This document shows positions 1-6,334 of a stretch of DNA of 6,334 nucleotides, piece after piece. Under the pieces are notes generated by a model. The model was not told the origin of the DNA. It saw only the letters and a list, made by a program, of their open reading frames with translations, and did not search any database. How positions within the stretch are numbered: the first letter of the stretch is position 1; every line of letters starts with the position of its first letter. The position numbers and the translations under genes were made by a program. Location of the stretch: assembly GCA_014379235.1 (NCBI GenBank), contig JACMMD010000084.1, positions 1 through 6,334 of the forward strand, in the 5' to 3' direction. Source of the stretch: Anaerolineae bacterium (GTDB lineage: Bacteria; Chloroflexota; Anaerolineae; Aggregatilineales; Phototrophicaceae).

Positions 1-2931
1 CAGATACAGCAGCGCTGGATGTTGAATGGTCGCGGATTGCGAAAGAGGCTGCACGTAAGTGTCATTCGTGCCATCGTTGTCGAGGTCGATGTTAAAGCGT
101 GGGACTTCATCAATGGCAGCGCTTGCACCAAGCTCTATCCATTCGAGGATTTTTTCAACAGGTGGGTTGCCCTTGAGGATATCATCAACATTGAGATAAT
201 CGGGGAATTTCCGCTCAGTTTTGTTTACGATGGACAGTAAGTAATTCTTCGCAACTGCGTTATCGGAGTGTTCGTCCAACACGCGGAATGCAAGCAGCAT
301 TTGCTGTTGATTACTCGGATCGTCCAGCAAGTCTTCCAGCTTCGGCGCGGGGCCACCGAGTATAAAATCAATGTCCAGATACGGGGCCGCGGTCTGGCAG
401 TTGAAAGCCATCAGTTGGTCGATGAAACTGCCTTTCTTACCGCTGTCGATTTTCATCCACACTTCGTGTATGACGAGCTTGCCCTCAGCACTCACGGCGC
501 TGCTAATCCCGTCAAAAATTTCGGCGGCATAATTGTGAAGTCTGCCGCCGGGATACAGCCCTACACGCTGCAAGGCTGCAAGGCTCACTTCTGCCTTTCT
601 GTGAAACTCCGACGCCGGGAACGCCGCCACTTCAAGCGCACGAATAAGTTCGCCATTATCCGGTTCCCTGAGGGTGAGTTCGAATATCACCTTAATCACA
701 GCCTCGTTCAATTTGTAACTGTTGAGCAATTTGATACGCTCGCTCATGACATGGAAGCAGGCCTCGCGCCGCTTCTTCCAGCCGCTTTCGCTGTCTTCAT
801 CAGCGCCGATGCCCGCCCAGCATTCCAGTACCGCGCGTATGACTCCCTGCGGGTCATAACCTTCGCGCACATAAGCCAGCTTATCGGGATTGGTCACCTG
901 CGGATCATGACCCAAAACGATTTGCAGCACGCCGTCATCATCGATCAACTTCATACGCATGGTCGAACCGTTCGCGCCAAGTACGGTAATAGCGCCCAAC
1001 TCCCCAACCTTATTTCGCACGTAGGTCGCCAAACTGGGGCTGTATGCGTCATGCTCCGTGTCAAGCAGTCGCTCACGGACTTCTTTTTGCTGTTCTTCGG
1101 GACTACCAATAAGTTCGGAATAAATAGTGTTAGAGTTGGTGAGGCAGGCGTTGAACACGATTCGCTGGCGTGCCCCGATGGTCGAATCTGTCGCCATATA
1201 CGCAAGCACTTCGTTGAATACTGCGTCGCTTCGTTCCCGGTTCGTATCCAGATTGATATGCTGATTCAGATCCATCTGCTTAATTCTGATCTCGGCATCG
1301 GTGTGATCCGCCGGAAAGAGACCGCTCTTGCCATTGGCCGTGCCCTCTGCCCAACCCTCGCCAACATTCGTAATTCCGGTAATTTTGTCACCGACATTCA
1401 GCACAAGGTACTGATAATCTTCGTCATCCAGAAATTCTCCATCGAGATTGAAATCGTTCTGCGCGGTAGCGGAAACATCTTTGATTTGCATACCGAATTC
1501 AATTGTGCGCGTATTGCCATGACCGGCGAACAACACCTGATCGATTTTCCCGTCCTTGCCGTAGTGCTCCGCCAGCGGCCCAATCTGACCTTTGATGTCG
1601 TCCAACGACTCGACACCTTCGATCAGCAGCGTTCGATTTTTGGAACTGGTAACGACATCGGTCATGTTCGGGTTACGATGGAATCCGCCGTTATGGTCAT
1701 CGCCAGAGTGCAGAATCAACGTCAGCGGCAAGCGATCCTCATCAGGCTTGTCGATCTCGCCATAATGAATTTTCAGCGCTTCCAGCAGCTTTGCCTCAAA
1801 GCGATGATAGTTACGCACCTTACCCTTCAATATAGAACTGTCATACGAAACCGGATCAACACTTTCTCCGCGCATTGCCAGATACGATTTCACTTCGTAG
1901 CCATCGCTCGCCATAAGATTTGGGTGACATGTCTGGTAATAGCTGACAAAATCGTCGACGAATTTGCTATCTTCTAAGGCTGCAAATTGTTCCTGTGGCA
2001 TGATCTTCTTCAACAGCGAACCGCTCATGCCTGCTTGCAGCGTCTGCAATGCCCAACCCCAGCGAAGGGCAAGGCCCGCATCTCCGGCAGGAAGTTGAAT
2101 ATCGACGGTTTCTACAGTGCCGCGAACGGCGGCACAGTAGGTTTGCATGAGTTCGAGCACCAATGGCTCATACGTGAAATCATCTTTGAGCAGTCCGTGG
2201 TCGAGCAAATCGTCTGCTTTCATACCGCCGCAGCCTGCAAGGATATTCGGCATCCTCACAAAACGAAGCAAAGCGCGGATCTTTGGGCGCTCCGTCGTCG
2301 CGTCGATTTTTGGGCTGTTGTGCCAGTTCAACTGCCGCAGGGAGTAATTGAAAAGGCCCTGGAGCGTCATGTCCAGCAGTTCGGCAGTGCTCTTAAACTC
2401 GACGAGTGACAGCCCTTCGAGGTCTTCGGCAGATGGCCGCTCGAGCTTGCTGCCTGTATGTAATTCCACCGTATCACACCATTGAGCCAGCGAAAAGTCT
2501 TTGTGCATGAAGTCGAACATAGCGGTTTCGATTGCCTTGATGATGGCGCTCTCATGTGTCTTGTTGAGTTTGAGCAGTTCGCGTGACCAGATCATCGCGT
2601 TTTCGTACTTCTTGTTATCAACGCTGTCCTTAAAAATAATCAGCGTTTCTTCAACCTCGTCACGCTGGATGACCGCGTTTCCGGCGCGATGAAGGATCGA
2701 CGCAAAGCCTGCGTTGATACGCTCATTCCGTCCGCTGAAAATCCGCTGAACGGCGCGGTTTCCATAGAGTCTTTGCAGTTGCAATACGTTTCGCGGTGTA
2801 AGTGCGTGGTTATTCGCTTGAGGCAAGTTGCGCCAGCCCGCATCTTCAGGAGTAGACACCTTCAAATCCTGTGAGGGCATAGAGGAAATAGTCGGCGGCA
2901 CAGGCTTTTGAACGGGCTGACGTTCACCCAT
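1..2931 (-). CDS. CHAT/caspase-like putative protease with inserted SH3 domain and eCIS-type GN-VQR leader (C-terminus beyond window)
   Basis: Translating the minus strand from the ATG at 2931 gives 977 codons without a stop, continuing past the left edge. Residues 1-35 are Pro-rich and polar. Residues 52-64 read LQRLYGNRAVQRI, and a second GNAVIQR lies at 84-90; such motifs are known near the N-terminus of eCIS-associated (DUF4157-type) proteins. Residues 100-395 are mostly helical with no family recognised. Residues 400-660 resemble a CHAT/caspase-like fold: strand LTLILHSGDDH (403-413), DQVLFAGHG with candidate catalytic His471, and IVFNACLTNS with candidate Cys596. Between them, residues about 494-545 look like a eukaryotic-type SH3 domain (LNVGDKI, GWAEG, NGKSGLFPA). 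Residues 680-935 are helical and unassigned. D949, D951, D953 and D957 form a DxDxDGxxD calcium-loop-like motif. There is no signal peptide or transmembrane segment. The start is supported by AAAGGA seven bases upstream and an in-frame stop at 2979-2977. Protease activity and eCIS linkage are inferred. Confidence 0.8.
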   Translation of the reverse strand, partial: MGERQPVQKPVPPTISSMPSQDLKVSTPEDAGWRNLPQANNHALTPRNVLQLQRLYGNRAVQRIFSGRNERINAGFASILHRAGNAVIQRDEVEETLIIFKDSVDNKKYENAMIWSRELLKLNKTHESAIIKAIETAMFDFMHKDFSLAQWCDTVELHTGSKLERPSAEDLEGLSLVEFKSTAELLDMTLQGLFNYSLRQLNWHNSPKIDATTERPKIRALLRFVRMPNILAGCGGMKADDLLDHGLLKDDFTYEPLVLELMQTYCAAVRGTVETVDIQLPAGDAGLALRWGWALQTLQAGMSGSLLKKIMPQEQFAALEDSKFVDDFVSYYQTCHPNLMASDGYEVKSYLAMRGESVDPVSYDSSILKGKVRNYHRFEAKLLEALKIHYGEIDKPDEDRLPLTLILHSGDDHNGGFHRNPNMTDVVTSSKNRTLLIEGVESLDDIKGQIGPLAEHYGKDGKIDQVLFAGHGNTRTIEFGMQIKDVSATAQNDFNLDGEFLDDEDYQYLVLNVGDKITGITNVGEGWAEGTANGKSGLFPADHTDAEIRIKQMDLNQHINLDTNRERSDAVFNEVLAYMATDSTIGARQRIVFNACLTNSNTIYSELIGSPEEQQKEVRERLLDTEHDAYSPSLATYVRNKVGELGAITVLGANGSTMRMKLIDDDGVLQIVLGHDPQVTNPDKLAYVREGYDPQGVIRAVLECWAGIGADEDSESGWKKRREACFHVMSERIKLLNSYKLNEAVIKVIFELTLREPDNGELIRALEVAAFPASEFHRKAEVSLAALQRVGLYPGGRLHNYAAEIFDGISSAVSAEGKLVIHEVWMKIDSGKKGSFIDQLMAFNCQTAAPYLDIDFILGGPAPKLEDLLDDPSNQQQMLLAFRVLDEHSDNAVAKNYLLSIVNKTERKFPDYLNVDDILKGNPPVEKILEWIELGASAAIDEVPRFNIDLDNDGTNDTYVQPLSQSATIQHPALLYL

Positions 2932-2938
2932 AAAAAAA

Positions 2939-2944
2939 TCCTTT
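2939..2944 (-). promoter_or_regulatory. Ribosome binding site of the CHAT-SH3 gene
   Basis: The minus strand reads AAAGGA, followed by a seven-T spacer, then ATG at 2931. This is a good Shine-Dalgarno match at normal distance and fixes the start of the long minus-strand gene. Confidence 0.7.
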
Positions 2945-2967
2945 ATAAGAATCGGGAGTTTGCGACT

Positions 2968-2996
2968 ATTATACTTTCATTTCACATTACTGTGAT
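2968..2996 (-). promoter_or_regulatory. Putative sigma70-type promoter of the CHAT-SH3 gene
   Basis: On the minus strand, ATCACA (2996-2991, four of six matches to TTGACA) is separated by 17 bases from a perfect TATAAT (2973-2968). Transcription would begin near 2961, giving a leader of about 30 bases that contains the ribosome binding site. The element lies wholly in the gap after the kinase gene, so the CHAT-SH3 gene can probably be transcribed without the kinase. Confidence 0.5.
2982..2995. promoter_or_regulatory. Inverted repeat overlapping the -35 region, candidate operator
   Basis: TCACA (2982-2986), spacer TTAC, TGTGA (2991-2995) form a perfect 5-4-5 inverted repeat. It extends imperfectly outward, since CATTT on the left pairs with AAATG on the right when two bases are bulged. 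The right arm covers the putative -35 hexamer, so a bound dimer would be placed to block or modulate the promoter. The half-site order is the reverse of the CRP consensus (TGTGA-N6-TCACA), so no known regulator is assigned. Confidence 0.35.
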
Positions 2997-3075
2997 AAAT
3001 GTAAAAAGCGATATGACACTGCATGTTAAGTTCAGGTGGTATGTCAGTTGATAATGGTCGGGGTTTGTCTCGAAA

Positions 3076-4545
3076 TCAACCCGCTGGCAGGCGAACCGTA
3101 AATGTTGAGCCAAGTCCGGGCGCACTTTCGACGCTGATCGTCCCGTCACAAAGATCAACCGCGTCCTTGACGATGCTCAGTCCGATGCCAAGACCAAACA
3201 CTTCGTTGATATTGCTACCGCGATACAGCGGCTCGAAGATATGCGGCAGGTCTTGGGCAGATATGCCGATGCCTTCATCGCGGATTTGCAGCGTAACAAC
3301 GCCCGCCCCTAAGAGCAGATTGAAATATACGGGTTTGGTCAGTGGCGAAAAACGCAGCGCGTTATCCAGCAGGTTCATCAAAATCCGCCACATCTGTTTC
3401 GCATCACCCGTGACGATACTTGGCTGACCCTCAACCGTGAACTCGATTTGACGCTCCGAGTTGCCCCTTAAGCCCGCTTCTTCAACAACGCGGTTGCAGA
3501 GATCGATTACATTAAACGTCGTCGGCTTGAATTCCAGATGATTGTGTAAGCCGCGCATCACCAGCGCCAATTCGTCTAGCATATCGGTCATATGTCCGAT
3601 CTGCGTATCAATCTGGCGAAAGTAGAAATCCCGGCGCTCATCTGTCAGGCGATTGGTATGATTTTCAAGTAGATAACCCGCCGTCGAGATAACCGTAAGC
3701 GGCGTCCGAAACTCGTGGCTCACGCGAACCATGATGTGCTTCTTGAACTCATTGAGTTCGCTAGACTTCTCGATCTCAAAATCGGCTCGTCGTTGTTCTT
3801 CATCGAGCAAAGCCGCCCGCAGTCGTCTCACTTCTTCAATGTCATGGTGAACGCCGATCATGCCGATGATCCTATCGTCCACATCATAAAGCGGCATTTT
3901 GTTGACCGAGTACCATGCGGACTCGCCTGACTGCATCTGCGACTCGATACACATTTCCCGATTAAGCAGCGGTTCGCCAGTTTGCATCAGGCGTTGTTCC
4001 ATGTCGTATACCAGTGGGAATTTCGATCCATATATTTCGGATGCCGTATGTCCGATTAGCTTATCCGGCTCATCCATCCCGACGCTGCGACGCATAGCGC
4101 GGTTCACCGACGAAAAGGATAAATCGCGGTCTTTGGTATAAAGTGGGTCGGGAACAGCATCTATAACCTGCTGCAAAATATAGGCTTGAGTCTCGGCTTG
4201 CTTCTGCCGTGTGATGTCGATGGCCGTCACGAGCGACACCGCCATATCTTCAAGCATCAGAGGTTGAGCCGATAGCTGTACCCAAACCTCGCTGTTAAGC
4301 TGGACGTTCAGCTTAACCTCACAGGGCGCTAGAGATAACGTCTGCGACGGCCAGCCTTGCAGCGCATCGTGAAAATTGGATGGGATAAGGTCAGAGACGG
4401 CAAGCGAACGGAGATCATCGGGACTGCTAACGCCAAACAGGGATAAAGCGGCGGAATTTGCGAAACAGATGTCATCACCGTGAACGGCAAATGCGGCGCA
4501 GTAAATACTATCTAGCGCAGCGTGCAGCATTTCATTAACGATCAT
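3076..4545 (-). CDS. Soluble PAS-PAS sensor histidine kinase
   Basis: This is a two-component sensor kinase that would autophosphorylate on His and pass the phosphate to a response regulator not present here. Numbering is from the upstream GTG at 4593 (505 residues). PAS 1 spans about 20-130. PAS 2 spans about 136-255, PAS_4-like (VPDPLYTKD, GESAWYSVNKMPL, IGMIGVHHDI). A short coiled-coil linker lies at 255-287. HisKA carries SHEFRTPLTVI with phospho-acceptor His293. The HATPase_c domain has N-box NLLDN (407-411), G1 DEGIGIS (439-445), F-box FEPLYRG (453-459) and G2 GLGIGLS (467-473), so all catalytic boxes are intact. No transmembrane helix or signal peptide is seen, so it should sense a cytoplasmic ligand, redox state or partner. 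I chose the ATG at 4545 (residue 17, leaving 489 residues) because GGGAGAGA precedes it, while the GTG at 4593 and the ATG at 4560 lack a clear ribosome site. Both alternatives keep the PAS domains. The sensed ligand is unknown. Confidence 0.93.
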   Translation of the reverse strand: MIVNEMLHAALDSIYCAAFAVHGDDICFANSAALSLFGVSSPDDLRSLAVSDLIPSNFHDALQGWPSQTLSLAPCEVKLNVQLNSEVWVQLSAQPLMLEDMAVSLVTAIDITRQKQAETQAYILQQVIDAVPDPLYTKDRDLSFSSVNRAMRRSVGMDEPDKLIGHTASEIYGSKFPLVYDMEQRLMQTGEPLLNREMCIESQMQSGESAWYSVNKMPLYDVDDRIIGMIGVHHDIEEVRRLRAALLDEEQRRADFEIEKSSELNEFKKHIMVRVSHEFRTPLTVISTAGYLLENHTNRLTDERRDFYFRQIDTQIGHMTDMLDELALVMRGLHNHLEFKPTTFNVIDLCNRVVEEAGLRGNSERQIEFTVEGQPSIVTGDAKQMWRILMNLLDNALRFSPLTKPVYFNLLLGAGVVTLQIRDEGIGISAQDLPHIFEPLYRGSNINEVFGLGIGLSIVKDAVDLCDGTISVESAPGLGSTFTVRLPAG

Positions 4546-4550
4546 ACTGC

Positions 4551-4558
4551 TCTCTCCC
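4551..4558 (-). promoter_or_regulatory. Ribosome binding site deciding the kinase start
   Basis: The minus strand reads GGGAGAGA ending five bases before ATG at 4545, with its GGAG core eight bases from the start codon. No comparable element precedes the in-frame GTG at 4593 or ATG at 4560, so the shorter kinase is preferred. Confidence 0.6.
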
Positions 4559-4660
4559 ATATCTCTATGAGGGAGATAGACCACGTTCTCCACCTAGAGA
4601 CTTACTTGCTGTCGATGAGACAGGATAAGCTATATATTGCGCGTTGGGTAGTAGCGATCT

Positions 4661-4694
4661 CAATCAAGAACCCTCAACTGCTGCGAGGTGATTG
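4661..4694. repeat. Imperfect inverted repeat / hairpin upstream of the kinase
   Basis: The outer arms CAATCA (4661-4666) and TGATTG (4689-4694) pair perfectly, as do the inner arms CCTC (4672-4675) and GAGG (4685-4688), with a five-base one-sided bulge and a nine-base loop. Lacking a T-tract, it is not a typical intrinsic terminator. It could be an operator or a fold in the kinase mRNA leader. Confidence 0.35.
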
Positions 4695-4863
4695 TACTTT
4701 ATGAGAAGCCTAACAACTTATATTTCATAAACAATTTATAGCATGTTAAGAGTTCAAGCGTCAAGATCGGCATCTAAATTATTCTTTAATACAAACTGAA
4801 ACATTTTCCTGCTATTTAAGGCCGCGCCGACTACCCTAGAGTTTATCGCACGATTCGATCTGA

Positions 4864-4872
4864 TGGTACAAT
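4864..4872 (+). promoter_or_regulatory. Putative extended -10 element of the WD40 gene
   Basis: TGG followed by TACAAT matches the extended -10 pattern TGnTATAAT with one mismatch in the hexamer. No good -35 box sits 16-18 bases upstream, which is tolerated by extended -10 promoters. Transcription would start near 4879 and give a leader of about 30 bases. Confidence 0.3.
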
Positions 4873-4908
4873 GATCTGCGATAATTTTTCTAACATTAGC
4901 GACAGCAC

Positions 4909-6334
4909 ATGGCGAAAATATTGAAAGCGCAACTACCTGCTTCTCAGCAACCAAACCCTGAACAAGAACTCGATTATATCGAAACCTTGAGCCTGCTGAT
5001 TACGAAGGCGCAGGCGTGGGAGAACGCCGGACATGGCAGCAGCTTCTTGCTGCGTGGGCCGGAACTCGCGCTGGTCGAATCGTGGATAACGGCCAGCGCC
5101 GAGCAGTCGCCCCATCCTGACGAACTGCACGTCCGTTATGCTCTGGCCAGCCTTCAGCATGAACGTCTCCATCAGCAGCAAGAAACCGCCTTGCAGCAGC
5201 GCCGCCTCGACATTCGGCGGCGGGCTGTGCGGCGGCTCGGTGCGCTGTCGGTGCTGCTGTCGGTGCTGCTATTGGCGGCGGTGATGGTGGCTTTGTTCGC
5301 GCTGCGAGATCGTGCCACAGCCACTAACCGCTTCGCCCAGACTGAAAGTTTGCGCTTGGCCGAAGCCGCCAGCGCCATCCTTGAGCGCAACGGCGGCAAT
5401 GCTGAAACGGCGGCCTTGCTCGGCATTCGCGCCCTGAATACCGCCTATTCCGCGCAAGCCGATGCCACGCTCGTGCGCGTCGTCGAGCGTCTGTATACGC
5501 AGCAGGTTTTCCCAAGTCAGTTGAGCGAAGCCAGCAGCATGACGTTCTCGCCCGAAGGCGCGACTATCCTCATCGGCGGGCGTGACTTTACAGCGCGTAT
5601 GAGCGAAACCGCGACAGGCACACAGCGCCAGATTTTCATGGGGCATAACGGCATCGTCAGCGCGGTTGCATTCTCGCCCGATGGCTCGCAGGTACTGACA
5701 GGCAGTTGGGATAACACCGCCCGCCTGTGGGATGTCGCATCGGGTCAGCTTTTGCAGACCTTCACCGGACATCGCGGCGCGGTGAGCGCGGTTACATTCT
5801 CACCCGATGGGACACAGGTGCTCACTGGCAGTTGGGATAATACGGCTCGACTATGGAATACCGCCAACGGTCAAGAGGTTCGCCTGTTTTCGGGGCATAC
5901 CGGAATCGTCACCAGCGTGGCGCTGTCGCCGGATGGTGAGCAGGCACTCACAGGCAGCGACGACGATACCGCCCGCCTGTGGGATGCCGACACAGGCAGC
6001 CAACTGCGCGTACTGACCGGCCATACGGACGTTGTGACCGACGTGGCTTTCTCACCTGATGGTTCGCAAGCGCTGACCGGAAGTTGGGATTTCACAGCGC
6101 GGCTGTGGAACATTCGCGCTGAGAGCGACGACTCGATGGTGCTGGATGGGCACACGGCTATCATCACCGATGTCGCCTTTTCGCCAAACGGTGAGCAAGC
6201 GCTCACAGGCAGTTGGGATAACACGGCTCGACTATGGAATACCGCCAACGGTCAAGAGGTTCGTCTGTTTTCGGGGCATACCGGAATCGTCACCAGCGTG
6301 GCGCTGTCGCCGGATGGTGAGCAGGCACTCACAG
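4909..6334 (+). CDS. Membrane-anchored WD40 beta-propeller protein with TIR/STAND-type linker but no effector domain (C-terminus beyond window)
   Basis: Frame +1 from ATG 4909 stays open to the right edge (475 codons). Residues 25-60 contain LITKAQAWE and SSFLLRGPELALVESWI. This resembles the stretch that follows the TIR or STAND module in WD40-tailed signalling proteins of filamentous and Chloroflexota-type bacteria (family memory, not a search). An Arg/Gln-rich segment (82-109) precedes one transmembrane helix at about 110-132, with RDR after it. A helical linker (138-195, AETAALLGIRAL) follows. WD40 repeats then begin: one degenerate copy (about 205-244), then copies with GH at 245, 287, 329, 371, 414 and 456, each with SPDG, TGSWD and ARLWD/N. 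The propeller is a protein-binding scaffold; by the positive-inside rule the Arg-rich N-terminus is cytoplasmic and the propeller would be extracytoplasmic. In-frame stops TAA 4891 and TAG 4897 exclude an N-terminal extension. No strong ribosome site precedes the ATG. Confidence 0.88.
   Translation, partial: MAKILKAQLPASQQPNPEQELDYIETLSLLITKAQAWENAGHGSSFLLRGPELALVESWITASAEQSPHPDELHVRYALASLQHERLHQQQETALQQRRLDIRRRAVRRLGALSVLLSVLLLAAVMVALFALRDRATATNRFAQTESLRLAEAASAILERNGGNAETAALLGIRALNTAYSAQADATLVRVVERLYTQQVFPSQLSEASSMTFSPEGATILIGGRDFTARMSETATGTQRQIFMGHNGIVSAVAFSPDGSQVLTGSWDNTARLWDVASGQLLQTFTGHRGAVSAVTFSPDGTQVLTGSWDNTARLWNTANGQEVRLFSGHTGIVTSVALSPDGEQALTGSDDDTARLWDADTGSQLRVLTGHTDVVTDVAFSPDGSQALTGSWDFTARLWNIRAESDDSMVLDGHTAIITDVAFSPNGEQALTGSWDNTARLWNTANGQEVRLFSGHTGIVTSVALSPDGEQALT
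5821..5953 (+). repeat. WD40-coding DNA repeat, copy 1
   Basis: These 133 bases match 6202-6334 with three differences (at 5826, 5841 and 5883), all in third codon positions and all synonymous (Thr, Asn, Arg). The offset is 381 bases, or 127 codons, exactly three WD repeats (42+42+43). Sequence just before 5821 is not similar to that before 6202 beyond ordinary WD homology. Confidence 0.9.
6202..6334 (+). repeat. WD40-coding DNA repeat, copy 2 (cut by the window edge)
   Basis: Second copy of the block at 5821-5953. Near-identity still holds at the last base of the window, so the duplicated unit may be longer than 133 bases. Confidence 0.9.

Larger units (their letters stand above)
4546..4908. 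other. Divergent AT-rich intergenic region between the kinase and the WD40 gene
   Basis: About 360 bases separate the two divergent genes (315 if the kinase starts at 4593). The stretch 4700-4800 is markedly AT-rich compared with the flanking genes. No protein-coding frame was found convincing: the 66-codon minus frame at 4754-4954 overlaps the WD40 start and resembles nothing. It holds an imperfect hairpin (4661-4694), an extended -10 element facing right (4864-4872) and a weak TACAAT facing left (4696-4691) without a convincing -35 partner. No tRNA, other RNA gene or terminator was recognised. Confidence 0.6.

Noticed and set aside
268..1977. 569-codon plus-strand frame
   Set aside because: It is the codon-for-codon mirror of the minus-strand CHAT-SH3 gene, has no recognisable domain, no ribosome site and a His/Phe/Ile-rich composition typical of antisense translation.
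1987..2409. 140-codon plus-strand frame
   Set aside because: Same antisense register as the long minus-strand gene; no motifs.
2982..2995. CRP/FNR binding site
   Set aside because: The half-sites are in the opposite order (TCACA first) with a four-base spacer, which does not fit TGTGA-N6-TCACA.
2997..3075. Intrinsic terminator after the kinase gene
   Set aside because: Only a weak GGGTT/AACCC pairing just at the stop and a short T-run (minus strand, about 3010-3004) not adjacent to a stable stem were seen; not enough to call.
4754..4954. 66-codon minus-strand frame in the divergent intergenic region
   Set aside because: It overlaps the start of the WD40 gene, lacks a ribosome site and resembles no family.
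5269..5772. Minus-strand frames opposite the WD40 gene (5172-5426, 5269-5772, 5871-6248)
   Set aside because: They are antisense shadows; the internal repeats in 5871-6248 are just the mirrored WD repeats.
5640..6334. CRISPR-like or tandem non-coding repeat
   Set aside because: The periodicity of about 126 bases, with third-position changes and an open frame, is explained by WD40 blades.

Overview
The window looks like an accessory region of a multi-signal environmental bacterium. The best guess is Chloroflexota (Anaerolineae-like), based on the combination of a large caspase-like/CHAT effector with a GN-VQR leader, a soluble PAS-PAS histidine kinase and a membrane-anchored WD40 protein with an 'LLRG' linker. 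This taxonomic guess is inference only. Base composition is mixed: coding DNA is moderately GC-rich and the two intergenic gaps are AT-rich.

Layout. (1) Positions 1-2931, minus strand: one uninterrupted frame of 977 codons that runs off the left edge. It encodes a multidomain protein with a short N-terminal leader carrying a YGNRAVQR motif (the type seen in proteins linked to extracellular contractile injection systems, eCIS). A middle helical region follows, then a caspase/CHAT-like fold with a candidate His471/Cys596 dyad. A eukaryotic-type SH3 domain is inserted between His and Cys. A long helical C-terminal part ends in a DxDxDGxxD calcium-loop-like motif at the window edge. (2) Positions 2932-3075: a 143-144 base gap with a plausible promoter, an inverted repeat over its -35 region and a good ribosome binding site for that gene. 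(3) Positions 3076-4545 (or up to 4593), minus strand: a soluble PAS-PAS-HisKA-HATPase sensor kinase with all catalytic boxes intact and no response regulator in view. (4) Positions 4546-4908: a divergent intergenic region with an imperfect hairpin and an extended -10 element. (5) Positions 4909-6334, plus strand, running off the right edge: a WD40 beta-propeller protein with one transmembrane helix. Its cytoplasmic N-terminus looks like the tail linker of TIR- or STAND-type WD40 proteins, but the effector or NTPase domain is absent and in-frame stops lie directly upstream.

How they might work together. The kinase and the CHAT-SH3 protein lie in tandem on one strand, so a signal-to-effector relation is possible, but the latter has its own promoter-like sequence. 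The WD40 protein is transcribed divergently. All three are of types used in bacterial signalling, conflict or programmed-death systems. No system as a whole can be named from this window. The most novel element is the CHAT-like protease candidate split by an SH3 domain and fronted by an eCIS-type leader.
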